A stretch of 38,881 nucleotides of DNA, taken from NCBI RefSeq assembly GCF_001613345.1, contig NZ_BDCE01000118.1:1-38881 (forward strand), read 5' to 3'. The position numbers and the translations under genes were made by a program. Shown one piece after another: positions 30,324-38,635 of this stretch; the first letter of the stretch is position 1, and every line of letters begins with the position of its first letter. Under the pieces are notes generated by a model. It did no database searches. It saw nothing but the letters and a program-made list of their open reading frames with translations, and was not told where the DNA came from. The DNA is from Nocardia uniformis NBRC 13702 (lineage in GTDB: Bacteria; Actinomycetota; Actinomycetes; Mycobacteriales; Mycobacteriaceae).

Positions 30324-32054
30324 TCAGTGCAGCGGCACCGACCAGTGCAGCTTCGTTCCTGTTTCACAGCCCTCCGGATCGCGTCGCGGGTAAACCGCCA
30401 ATCGACCGCCGGACTCCTCGGCGCGATGCGCGAGATTGGTGAGCCCGCTCGGCGTTATGCCATCGGGAATCCCGCGGCCGTTATCGGCCACCACGATGGT
30501 CAGATCGTCGGCCACCCCGATATCGATGGTGATGGTGTCACCCCCCGAATGTCGTACCGCATTGCTCACCGCTTCGCGCACAACGGCTTCCGCGTGGTCG
30601 GCGAGGCCGGGTTCCACCACCGACAGCGGCCCGGTGATGTGCATCATGGCGCGAATGGGGGTGTCGGCGGTGTGCTGTTTGACGGCGCGTTCGATGCGCT
30701 GGCGTAGTCGGGTGCTGTGCCCGTCGCCGCCGTGCAGATCGAAGATGGAGGTGCGGATCTCCTCCACCACATCCTGGAGATCGTTGATGGCATCGGAGAG
30801 TCGTTGCCGCACCGCGGCGACCTGTGCCTGCGGGACGGTGCCCTGCAGTGACAGCCCGATGGCGAACAGCCGCTGGATGACGTGATCGTGGAGATCGCGG
30901 GCGATACGATCGCGGTCGGTGAGGATATCGAGTTCGCGCATGCGCCGCTGCGCCACCGCGAGTCGCATGGCGAGCGCGGCCTGATCGGTGAAGGCGGCGA
31001 TGAGCTCCACCACTTCATCGGAGTACGGCGCGGATTCGGCGGCGCGCAGCGTAACCAGTACGCCCAGTGTGGAATCCGGCGTATGCAGCGGCAGTACCAG
31101 CGCGGGTCCCACCTCGGTGACCGGTGTCCCGAGATCGGTGTGCCGGGCGTCGTCGAAGCGCAGCGGCGTGCGGGTGCTCAGCACCTCGCCGATGGCGGTC
31201 CCGGTGGTGCGCAAGGTGGGGCTGCCGAATCCCACTCCCGGTCCGGCCCACTGCGCCATCACGAGTTCGGTCTCCTCATCCGGTGACGCGTCCGGATCGG
31301 CGACGATGGCGAGCACCGCGCGATGGGACCCCGTCAGCTCCCGCGCGTGTTCGACCACCTGCGCCAGGACCTGGCGGGGTTCGGTACCGGCCAGGAATTC
31401 GGTGGCGATATCGCGGGTGGCCTCGATCCAGGCCTGCCGGGTGCGGGCGGATTCGTAGAGCCGGGCATTGTCGACGGCGATACCGGCCGCCGCGGCGAGG
31501 GCCTGCAACAGCACCTCGTCATCCTCGGTGAACGGGTGGCCATTGGATTTCTCGGTGAGATAGAGATTTCCGAAGACCTCGCCGCGAATGCGCACCGGCA
31601 CCCCGAGGAAGGTGCGCATCGGCGGATGGTGCGGTGGGAAGCCGACCGAGGCCGGGTGGCGGCCGAGATCGTCCAGGCGCAGCGTTTCGGGTTGGTGCAG
31701 TAGGAGGCCGAGTACGCCGTGTCCCTCGGGGAGGTCACCGATGCGCAGGCGGGTCTGTTCGTCGATGCCGTGATGGATGAACTGGGTCAGCTGCTGGTCG
31801 TGCCCGCGTACGCCGAGCGCGCCGTAGCGGGCGTCGACGAGGAGGGTTGCCGCGGCCACGATGGTGCGCAGGGTGTCATCGAGATCGAGTCCGGCGGTCA
31901 CCGCGAGCATGGCCTCGACCAGGCCATCGATGCGGTCGCGGGCGTCGATAATCTGCTCTACCCGGTCCTTGACTTCGGTGAGAAGTTCCCGTAATCGCAA
32001 CTGCGACAAAGTATCTCGAACCGAATAGGGACCGGTGCGGGAATCATCCGGCAT
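30324..32054 (-). CDS. DosS/DevS-type haem-GAF sensor histidine kinase
   Basis: A 576-residue cytoplasmic kinase that aligns along its length with M. tuberculosis DosS (578 residues). GAF-A covers about residues 45-200, with FPPHHPPMRTFLG: His143 matches the proximal haem ligand His149 of DosS, and Tyr165 in LYLTEK matches distal Tyr171. GAF-B follows at about 210-365. The HisKA_3 phospho-acceptor is His389 in DRIARDLHDHVIQRLF (DosS His395), and the ATPase domain carries DNGRGIPDGI. It probably senses O2, NO, CO or redox state and phosphorylates a DosR-like regulator, which is not in this window. ATG 32054 follows AGAGGGG by seven bases. It is divergent from a ribosome hibernation gene. Confidence 0.93.
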   Translation of the reverse strand: MPDDSRTGPYSVRDTLSQLRLRELLTEVKDRVEQIIDARDRIDGLVEAMLAVTAGLDLDDTLRTIVAAATLLVDARYGALGVRGHDQQLTQFIHHGIDEQTRLRIGDLPEGHGVLGLLLHQPETLRLDDLGRHPASVGFPPHHPPMRTFLGVPVRIRGEVFGNLYLTEKSNGHPFTEDDEVLLQALAAAAGIAVDNARLYESARTRQAWIEATRDIATEFLAGTEPRQVLAQVVEHARELTGSHRAVLAIVADPDASPDEETELVMAQWAGPGVGFGSPTLRTTGTAIGEVLSTRTPLRFDDARHTDLGTPVTEVGPALVLPLHTPDSTLGVLVTLRAAESAPYSDEVVELIAAFTDQAALAMRLAVAQRRMRELDILTDRDRIARDLHDHVIQRLFAIGLSLQGTVPQAQVAAVRQRLSDAINDLQDVVEEIRTSIFDLHGGDGHSTRLRQRIERAVKQHTADTPIRAMMHITGPLSVVEPGLADHAEAVVREAVSNAVRHSGGDTITIDIGVADDLTIVVADNGRGIPDGITPSGLTNLAHRAEESGGRLAVYPRRDPEGCETGTKLHWSVPLH

Positions 32055-32167
32055 GGGCCGCCCCTCTGTCGCCGCGCACTCGGTACCGAGGACAGTACGC
32101 CGGGGTCGTGGGTCCTTCCGGGCGTTCGCCACGGTTTTGCAGGAAATTTTTACCGAAATATGACCGA

Positions 32168-32187
32168 GTGGGGACTTTGGACTCTGT
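32168..32187 (+). promoter_or_regulatory. DosR-like binding site
   Basis: GTGGGGACTTTGGACTCTGT resembles the mycobacterial DosR box TTSGGGACTWWAGTCCCSAA: the left half-site GGGACTTT is exact, the right half is weaker. It lies about 48 bases upstream of a predicted start set by TTAGGT (32214-32219), a position from which DosR commonly activates. Confidence 0.5.
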
Positions 32188-32256
32188 GCCCCCGGTCGGG
32201 CCGCGTGTTGCCATTAGGTCGGTTGCCGGGTCGAGAGCATAAGGAAGGGGTCGGCG

Positions 32257-33063
32257 ATGAGCGCGTTCGATGTGTGGACGAGTGGAATCGATCCAGATTT
32301 CGTGGTTGCTACTCACGGACCCGCTCCGACCACCGAGGTCACCCGAGTGGTGCGTGGTCTGGGCCGGATCCTGCGCAGGCATGGCGTCGAAGGCGCGGTG
32401 CGGGCGCGGTTGGACTGGTCGGAATCGGATACGCCCACCCTGGTGCAGATCGCGATACGGCCGGTAGGTCGGTCATATCGCGTGCAAGTTGCCGGTCCCG
32501 GGCGGTTCGCGGTGACGTTCGCGCTGGAACGGCTCGATCTGCGACTCGGGTGCGCGCCGGAGGAGGCCTCGCGACCATGGCCCGATCCGGCGCGCCCCAC
32601 CCTCGCCATGGTGAGTGCGCCGCGACCCATCGTGCGGCACAAGGACCGTCGCCTGCAGGTGACCTCCGCGGCGCAGGCCGCCCGCATTCTGGATGCCATG
32701 GACTACGACGCGCATCTGTTCACCGATGCCGACACCGGAACCGATGCGGTGGTGTGCTGGACCGGCCCGCTCGGCGTGCGCATCCTGCACCAGCACGATG
32801 TCTTCGTACCCATGCTCAGCGATGACGAAGCGGCCGCCCGGCTATGTGTGGGCGGGCTCTCGTACCTGTTCTTCACCCATCCCGAAACCCGGCGCGGCCA
32901 GCTGCTCTATCGACGCTTCGACGGCGATCTGGGACTGGTGCGCCAGGCGGCAGCGGATCGGTCCGGCGACCCCGGCGCGCAGTCGCGCATAATCGGTAGT
33001 GCCTGCCTGCGCCCCACCGTGCAGTTCTCCCGAGGCTCACGTTCGGTCTCCGCCCTGGATTGA
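32257..33063 (+). CDS. RafH-like ribosome hibernation factor
   Basis: A 268-residue protein. The N-terminal part, about residues 25-100, fits an S30AE/HPF domain (VVRGLGRILRRHGVEGAVRARL, then RSYRVQVAGPGRFAVTFALERL). The C-terminal half has two HPF_C-like segments: one ending AVVCWTGPLGVRILHQ and one with MLSDDEAAARLCVGGLSYLFF plus LLYRRFDGDLGLV. This layout matches mycobacterial RafH, which is controlled by DosR and stabilises ribosomes in hypoxia. ATG 32257 follows AAGGAAGGGG by six bases. The divergent DosS-type kinase and DosR-like site fit this role. The RafH identity is by family pattern, not by alignment. Confidence 0.78.
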   Translation: MSAFDVWTSGIDPDFVVATHGPAPTTEVTRVVRGLGRILRRHGVEGAVRARLDWSESDTPTLVQIAIRPVGRSYRVQVAGPGRFAVTFALERLDLRLGCAPEEASRPWPDPARPTLAMVSAPRPIVRHKDRRLQVTSAAQAARILDAMDYDAHLFTDADTGTDAVVCWTGPLGVRILHQHDVFVPMLSDDEAAARLCVGGLSYLFFTHPETRRGQLLYRRFDGDLGLVRQAAADRSGDPGAQSRIIGSACLRPTVQFSRGSRSVSALD

Positions 33064-33142
33064 CCGTTCGCGGCTGGGCTCCGGACTCACGGAGCGGCGG
33101 CGGAAGTCACTGTGACCAGCGTTTCAGCGCGCTCAGCGAAAC

Positions 33143-33165
33143 TTGTCGGTGGGCGCGCCTAGCAT
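33143..33165 (+). promoter_or_regulatory. PafBC-type (RecA-independent) DNA-damage promoter of uvrA
   Basis: TTGTCGGTG (33143-33151), eight bases, then TAGCAT (33160-33165): a complete match to TTGTCRGTG-N8-TANNNT. Transcription would start near 33172, 40 bases before the GTG at 33212. Confidence 0.83.
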
Positions 33166-33211
33166 GGCGTCGGGGGTATGTCTTGATGCCGAAACGTTGG
33201 AAGGATGGCCG

Positions 33212-36200
33212 GTGGCGGATCGCCTGACGGTGCGTGGAGCACGCGAGCACAATCTCAAGGGGGTCGATCTCGACCTACCCCGGGACAGCCTCATCGTGTT
33301 CACCGGTTTGTCGGGATCCGGCAAGTCGTCGCTGGCGTTCGACACCATTTTCGCCGAGGGCCAGCGCCGCTACGTGGAATCGCTGTCGGCGTACGCCCGG
33401 CAATTCCTCGGCCAGATGGATAAACCGGATGTGGACTTCATCGAGGGTCTGTCCCCGGCGGTGTCCATCGACCAGAAGTCGACCAACCGCAATCCGCGCT
33501 CCACGGTCGGCACCATTACCGAGGTCTACGACTACCTGCGTCTGCTCTATGCCCGCGCCGGTACCGCGCACTGCCCGGTCTGCCGCGAGCACATTCAGAA
33601 GCAGACGCCGCAGCAGATCGTCGATCAGGTCCTGGCCATGGACGAGGGCATCAAATTCCAGGTGCTCGCACCGGTGGTGCGTACCCGCAAGGGCGAATTC
33701 GTGGACCTGTTCGAATCGCTCAATACCCAGGGCTACTCCCGGGTCCGGGTCGATGGCGTGGTGTACCCGCTCACCGATCCGCCCAAGCTGAAGAAGCAGG
33801 AGAAGCACGACGTCGAGGTGGTGGTGGATCGCCTGGCCGTGAAACCGACATCCAAACAGCGTCTGACCGATTCGATCGAGACGGCGCTGCGTCTGGCCGA
33901 CGGCATCGTGGTGCTCGACTTCGTCGATCGCGACGAGCACGCGCACGACCGCGAGCGCCGGTTCTCCGAGAAACTCGCCTGCCCCAATGGCCACCCCCTC
34001 GATATCGAGGACCTGGAACCGCGTTCCTTCTCGTTCAACTCGCCCTACGGCGCGTGCCCGGACTGCACCGGCCTCGGTATCCGCAAGGAGGTGGACCCGG
34101 ATCTGGTGGTGCCCGATCCGGAGTTGAGCCTCGAAGACGGTGCCATCGCACCGTGGTCGCGCGGGCAGACCGCCGAATACTTCAACCGGCTGCTGTCCGG
34201 CCTCGCCGAGGCGCTCGGTTTCTCCATGACGACCGCCTGGCAGGATCTGCCGCCCAAGGCTCGAAAGGCCGTGCTGGAGGGCAGTTCCGAGCAGGTGCAC
34301 GTCTCCTACACGAACCGGTACGGCCGAAAGCGTTCCTACTACGCCGATTTCGAGGGTGTGATGCCGTTCCTGCAGCGGCGGATGGAGAACACCGAATCGG
34401 AGCAGATGAAGGAGCACTACGACGGGTACATGCGCGATGTCCCGTGCCCCGTCTGCGACGGCGCTCGGCTGCGCCCGGAAATCCTCGCCGTCACGCTGAA
34501 GTCGGGGGAGGAGCGCAGATCCATCGCTGAGGTCTCCGAGCTGTCCATCGGGGAGGCCGCGCGCTTCCTGAACGGATTGAGCCTCGATGCGCGACAGGCC
34601 GCCATTGCCGCGCAGGTGGTCAAGGAGGTCCAGGCGCGACTGGGATTCCTTCTCGATGTCGGTCTCGAATACCTGTCGATGTCGCGGGCGGCGGCCACCC
34701 TCTCCGGTGGTGAGGCGCAGCGCATTCGCCTGGCGACACAGATCGGCTCCGGTCTGGTCGGCGTGCTCTATGTCCTGGACGAACCGTCCATCGGTCTGCA
34801 TCAGCGCGATAACCGCCGACTCATCGAAACCCTCACGCGGCTGCGCAATCTCGGCAATACGCTGATTGTGGTCGAGCACGACGAGGACACCATTCACTCC
34901 TCGGACTGGGTGGTCGATATCGGCCCCCTCGCAGGTGAACACGGTGGCCAGGTGGTGTACTCCGGTCCCTACCCCGGCCTGCTCGAGGACCCGAATTCGC
35001 TGACCGGCGCGTACCTCGCCGGGCGTGAACGCATCGAGGTGCCGCTGATCCGGCGGCCGATCGATAAGAAGAAGCAGCTCACCGTGGTCGGGGCCACCGA
35101 GCACAATCTCCAGAACATCGACGTGAATTTCCCACTGGGCGTACTGACTTCGATTACCGGCGTCTCCGGTTCCGGAAAGTCCACCCTGGTCAACGATATT
35201 CTCGCGACCGTCCTGGCGAATAAGCTCAATGGTGCCCGTCAGGTGCCCGGCCGTCACCAGCGCGTCACCGGACTCGACCATCTCGACAAGCTGGTGCAGG
35301 TCGACCAGTCACCGATCGGCCGCACCCCGCGCTCGAACCCCGCCACCTACACCGGCGTCTTCGATAAGATCCGCACCCTCTTCGCCGCCACCACCGAGGC
35401 GAAGGTGCGTGGCTATCAGCCCGGCCGCTTCTCCTTCAATGTGAAGGGCGGCCGCTGCGAGGCATGCTCGGGTGACGGCACCCTGAAGATCGAAATGAAC
35501 TTCCTGCCCGATGTATACGTCCCGTGCGAGGTCTGCCACGGCGCCCGCTACAACCGGGAAACCCTGGAGGTGCACTACAAGGGCAAGACCATTGCCGAGG
35601 TGCTCGATATGCCCATCGACGAGGCGGCGGAATTCTTCGAACCGGTGACCTCCATCCACCGCTTCCTCAAAACCCTGGTCGATGTCGGCCTCGGCTACGT
35701 CCGCCTCGGCCAATCCGCGCCCACGCTGTCCGGCGGCGAGGCTCAGCGCGTCAAGCTGTCGGCGGAGTTGCAGAAGCGCTCCACCGGCCGCACCGTCTAC
35801 ATCCTCGACGAACCCACCACCGGCCTGCACTTCGAAGACATCCGCAAACTGCTGATAGTCATCAACGGCCTGGTGGACAAGGGCAATACCGTCATCGTCA
35901 TCGAACACAACCTCGATGTCATCAAGACCTCCGACTGGGTCATCGATATGGGTCCCGAAGGTGGCTCGGGCGGCGGCACGGTAGTAGCCACCGGCACCCC
36001 GGAAGATATTGCGGCGGTACCGAACAGCTACACCGGGCAGTTCCTCCGCGAGGTTCTCGCCGCCGGTGCGACGGTGGTCTCGAAGGATGCCGCCGGATCC
36101 AACGGTGCAGGCTCGAAGAAGTCGACGGCAGCCAAGTCGACTGCGGCCAAGTCGAAGTCGGCCGCCGCCGAAGCGCCTGCGGCCAAGAAGTCGACCGCCA

Positions 36201-36319
36201 AGAAGGCGGCGGCGAAATCCGCCACCGCGAAATCCACCACTGCCGAGGCGACCCCGGAGCAGCAGGCCGCAACGAAGAAGGCGGCGGCCGCCCGCCGCAA
36301 AGCAGCCGCCCTGCGCTGA
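33212..36319 (+). CDS. uvrA: Excinuclease ABC subunit UvrA with a lysine/alanine-rich tail
   Basis: A 1035-residue damage-recognition ATPase of nucleotide excision repair. It has two ABC modules: Walker A TGLSGSGKSS (31-40) and TGVSGSGKST (649-658), signatures LSGGEAQRIRLA and LSGGEAQRVKLS, and zinc modules with CPDC and CEACSGDG / CEVCHGARYN. It matches M. tuberculosis UvrA (972 residues) from VADRLTVRGAREHNL on. The extra length is a tail at about 959-1035 rich in AAKST/AKS units with 14 lysines, which the mycobacterial protein lacks. GTG 33212 follows GGAAGGA by six bases. It is driven by a PafBC-type promoter. Confidence 0.96.
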   Translation: MADRLTVRGAREHNLKGVDLDLPRDSLIVFTGLSGSGKSSLAFDTIFAEGQRRYVESLSAYARQFLGQMDKPDVDFIEGLSPAVSIDQKSTNRNPRSTVGTITEVYDYLRLLYARAGTAHCPVCREHIQKQTPQQIVDQVLAMDEGIKFQVLAPVVRTRKGEFVDLFESLNTQGYSRVRVDGVVYPLTDPPKLKKQEKHDVEVVVDRLAVKPTSKQRLTDSIETALRLADGIVVLDFVDRDEHAHDRERRFSEKLACPNGHPLDIEDLEPRSFSFNSPYGACPDCTGLGIRKEVDPDLVVPDPELSLEDGAIAPWSRGQTAEYFNRLLSGLAEALGFSMTTAWQDLPPKARKAVLEGSSEQVHVSYTNRYGRKRSYYADFEGVMPFLQRRMENTESEQMKEHYDGYMRDVPCPVCDGARLRPEILAVTLKSGEERRSIAEVSELSIGEAARFLNGLSLDARQAAIAAQVVKEVQARLGFLLDVGLEYLSMSRAAATLSGGEAQRIRLATQIGSGLVGVLYVLDEPSIGLHQRDNRRLIETLTRLRNLGNTLIVVEHDEDTIHSSDWVVDIGPLAGEHGGQVVYSGPYPGLLEDPNSLTGAYLAGRERIEVPLIRRPIDKKKQLTVVGATEHNLQNIDVNFPLGVLTSITGVSGSGKSTLVNDILATVLANKLNGARQVPGRHQRVTGLDHLDKLVQVDQSPIGRTPRSNPATYTGVFDKIRTLFAATTEAKVRGYQPGRFSFNVKGGRCEACSGDGTLKIEMNFLPDVYVPCEVCHGARYNRETLEVHYKGKTIAEVLDMPIDEAAEFFEPVTSIHRFLKTLVDVGLGYVRLGQSAPTLSGGEAQRVKLSAELQKRSTGRTVYILDEPTTGLHFEDIRKLLIVINGLVDKGNTVIVIEHNLDVIKTSDWVIDMGPEGGSGGGTVVATGTPEDIAAVPNSYTGQFLREVLAAGATVVSKDAAGSNGAGSKKSTAAKSTAAKSKSAAAEAPAAKKSTAKKAAAKSATAKSTTAEATPEQQAATKKAAAARRKAAALR

Positions 36320-36348
36320 GTCTCCAGCAACCAGATTCTCGGAAACCC

Positions 36349-36382
36349 CAGCGGCTCGGACCTTTTCGGTTCCGGGCCGCTG
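36349..36382 (+). terminator. uvrA terminator
   Basis: CAGCGGCTCGGA (36349-36360) pairs with TCCGGGCCGCTG (36371-36382), with one G-T wobble and a ten-base loop, 29 bases after the stop codon. Confidence 0.78.
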
Positions 36383-36464
36383 AGGTATCTCCGTTGCTGC
36401 ACGGCTCCGGAGACTGGAGCAACACCGGTTCCATCCGGTGGATGCAATCGGATCAAGAAATACG

Positions 36465-36665
36465 GTGATCCGAGCGTCTCTGATCAGCTTGGTGCAGCGG
36501 GTGCTGCCCGCGGACCAGGACCTGCGTCACCAGGTGATGGCGTATTTCGACTGGGGTACCGCCATCGCCCTCGACGTCTCCCAGAGTCCGGTAGGCGCCG
36601 ACCTGGGCACCCCCGGCCCGACCCCACGCTGGGGCCGGCAGGGCCTGATCAAGCACCAGATCTGA
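36465..36665 (+). CDS. Doubtful small hypothetical protein
   Basis: GTG 36465 opens a 66-codon frame starting VIRASLISLVQRVLPADQ. The first half could be an amphipathic helix; the rest is proline- and glycine-rich. There is no recognisable family and only a weak purine stretch upstream. An earlier in-frame GTG at 36438 is equally possible. It may be a fragment of a lost gene or chance. Confidence 0.25.
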   Translation: MIRASLISLVQRVLPADQDLRHQVMAYFDWGTAIALDVSQSPVGADLGTPGPTPRWGRQGLIKHQI

Positions 36666-37082
36666 CCCGATAAGCCTCAGGGTATACCCGGAATTTTCCC
36701 CGATATCACTGCTGACCTGGTGTTTCTCCATCCTCGGACTGAGTCGGTGGGCTGCGCGGGGCACCGGGCCGGTCCGTGTGTGCGTGTCCCTCCGGACGCT
36801 GACCGGCACGCCGGGGCGGCCGTGTCGAGGAGGGAACCTCACGTCGCGGGGGCGCGAGGCGTACCGGGGCGAAACTCGAAAATCACTGAACACTAAGGAA
36901 TTTGAGGAGCCGGTCTACACCGATGTGGAATGGGTGTCGGCCTACGCGGGATCCGACCGCAACGCAGGGGAGTAGAGCTTGAACCCCTGAGGTCGCTCCT
37001 CCGGCATTCCAGCGTGGCCAGTTGGTTGTGGTCACCTTTTCGGGCGGGACGGGGCGGGGTGGAATCGGTCGCATGATCAGTT

Positions 37083-37131
37083 GCGACACGCGAAAACGCT
37101 GGTGAGAGAGCATTTTTCGCTAGCGTGTCGC
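37083..37131. repeat. Inverted repeat upstream of the HNH gene
   Basis: GCGACACGC (37083-37091) is complementary to GCGTGTCGC (37123-37131), and the inner GAAAA and TTTTC continue the pairing if four bases are looped out. The structure ends 14 bases before the -10 element of the HNH gene. Confidence 0.55.
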
Positions 37132-37144
37132 TGCTCGGGTGCGA

Positions 37145-37166
37145 TAGAATTCGAACATGCATTCGA
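37145..37166 (+). promoter_or_regulatory. -10 element and LexA box overlapping the HNH start
   Basis: TAGAAT (37145-37150) lies six bases before ATG 37157. TCGAAC-ATGC-ATTCGA (37151-37166) matches the mycobacterial SOS box TCGAAC-N4-GTTCGA at all but one defined position and covers the start codon. LexA bound here would block initiation. Confidence 0.72.
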
Positions 37167-38623
37167 CACCTGCCCCGATCGCCGACCCGGTGATGGACGC
37201 GGCGCTGTCGATGCTCGAGGCGGGACTGGCGCAGTTGCGGTCGGCGCGGAGCGAGGTGTTGTCCAATCCGGAGCGGTTGGCGGTGCTGCAACGTCTCGAA
37301 ACCGTGGCGCGTGCCCTGCCGGGGGTCGGATTGCAGGTGGTGGCGCAGCTGCACGAGCAGTGGGGCAGTACCGATTTCGGGACCAACAACCTCATCGACA
37401 CGCTCGCCGATGGGCTGCGGATCAGCCCCGCCGAGGCGCGGGCACGCTGGCGGGCCGCCGACGACCTGGCGTGGCACACCGCCCACACGGGACAGGTCCT
37501 CGAGCCGCCGCTGCCCGCGACCGCCGCCGCCCAATGCGAGGGGGTGATCGGTGCGGCGCACGTGAAGGTGATTCGCGAAGCGCTGCACCATCTCCCGGCG
37601 ACCGTGGACGCGGGCACCACAGCGCAGGCCGAGGCCGAACTCGCCCGCCACGCGCGCATGCTGCGCCCGGATCAGTTACGCAAGGCCGCCGACCGGCTCG
37701 AGGCGCTGCTCAATCCGGATGGCAACTTCTCCGACCTCGACCGGGCACGGCGGCGGTCGTTGCGGGTCGGTCGGCAGGGACCGGATCTGATGAGCGTGTG
37801 CACGCTGGTCGCCGATCCGGAGTTGCGGGCGTATCTGGAGGCGACGCTGGCCAAGGGCGCCAAGCCCGGTGTCGGCAATCCCGAGGACGCCACCCCGTGT
37901 TTGGACGACGACCCCGACGCCGAAGTGGTGCAACGGGATCGGCGCACCCCCGAACAGCGACAGCACGACGCGCTCAAGGCCGTCCTGCGCGACACTCTCG
38001 CCTCCGGGCGACTCGGCCAGCACCGGGGATTGCCGGTGACGGTGATCGTGTCGACCACCCTGACCGAACTCGAAGCCGCGGGCCGGGAAGCGGTCGCGGA
38101 GAGCACCGATGCGGATGCGCCGCTCGCGAGTGGGATTCCGGTCGTCACCGGTGGGGGCAGCCTGCTGCCGATGCGGGACCTGCTGCGGCTGGCCGCGCAC
38201 GCACGGCACTACCTGGCGGTATTCGACAACGACAGCGGGCGGCCGCTCTACCTGGGGCGGTCGAAACGACTCGGGACGGTCGATCAGCGGATCGTGTTGC
38301 ACGCCCGCGATATCGGATGCACCTTCCCCGGCTGCGGGAAACCCGGATACTTATGTCAAGCCCACCACCGCACCGAGTGGTTCACCGGTGGGCGCACCGA
38401 CGCCGACCAGCTGACCTTGGTGTGCGAGACCCACCACCAGCTCGCCGGGATCACCGACACCGACTGGTCGGCCGGTGTCGCGCCACCGGGGCATCGTAGA
38501 GCGGGTCGGACGCAATGGATTCCGCCTGGGCAGTACGACCGCCGACGCAGACCTCGGATGAATCACTTCCATCACCCGGGCGAATATCTCACGCCCGACG
38601 CGGCGGCGGACACCCCTACCTGA
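37157..38623 (+). CDS. DUF222/HNH endonuclease (13E12 family)
   Basis: A 488-residue protein. DUF222 covers about residues 20-330 and the HNH module lies at 388-427: Cys388 and Cys393 (CTFPGC), His403/His404 (QAHHRTEW), Cys423 and His426/His427 (CETHH). The metal-binding and catalytic residues are intact. The family corresponds to the 13E12 repeat proteins of M. tuberculosis, present in many copies per genome; their role is not settled, though some are LexA-controlled. The tail after 440 is proline- and arginine-rich. ATG 37157 follows a -10 element by six bases and has no ribosome binding site, so it is likely leaderless. Confidence 0.92.
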   Translation: MHSTPAPIADPVMDAALSMLEAGLAQLRSARSEVLSNPERLAVLQRLETVARALPGVGLQVVAQLHEQWGSTDFGTNNLIDTLADGLRISPAEARARWRAADDLAWHTAHTGQVLEPPLPATAAAQCEGVIGAAHVKVIREALHHLPATVDAGTTAQAEAELARHARMLRPDQLRKAADRLEALLNPDGNFSDLDRARRRSLRVGRQGPDLMSVCTLVADPELRAYLEATLAKGAKPGVGNPEDATPCLDDDPDAEVVQRDRRTPEQRQHDALKAVLRDTLASGRLGQHRGLPVTVIVSTTLTELEAAGREAVAESTDADAPLASGIPVVTGGGSLLPMRDLLRLAAHARHYLAVFDNDSGRPLYLGRSKRLGTVDQRIVLHARDIGCTFPGCGKPGYLCQAHHRTEWFTGGRTDADQLTLVCETHHQLAGITDTDWSAGVAPPGHRRAGRTQWIPPGQYDRRRRPRMNHFHHPGEYLTPDAAADTPT

Positions 38624-38635
38624 CCTACCTGACCG

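Larger units (their letters stand above)
36383..37156. other. Long intergenic region between uvrA and the HNH gene
   Basis: No confident gene. A weak frame lies at 36465-36665. A coding-like stretch without a normal start codon at about 36878-36975 reads KEFEEPVYTDVEWVSAYAG before its stop. An inverted repeat lies at 37083-37131. The remainder shows nothing I can name. Confidence 0.45.

Noticed and set aside
33275..35281. 668-residue open frame antisense to uvrA
   Set aside because: Shadow of uvrA with no recognisable motif.
36020..36319. Separate small basic protein gene at the end of uvrA
   Set aside because: The lysine-rich region is in frame with uvrA without a stop and has no start or ribosome binding site of its own.
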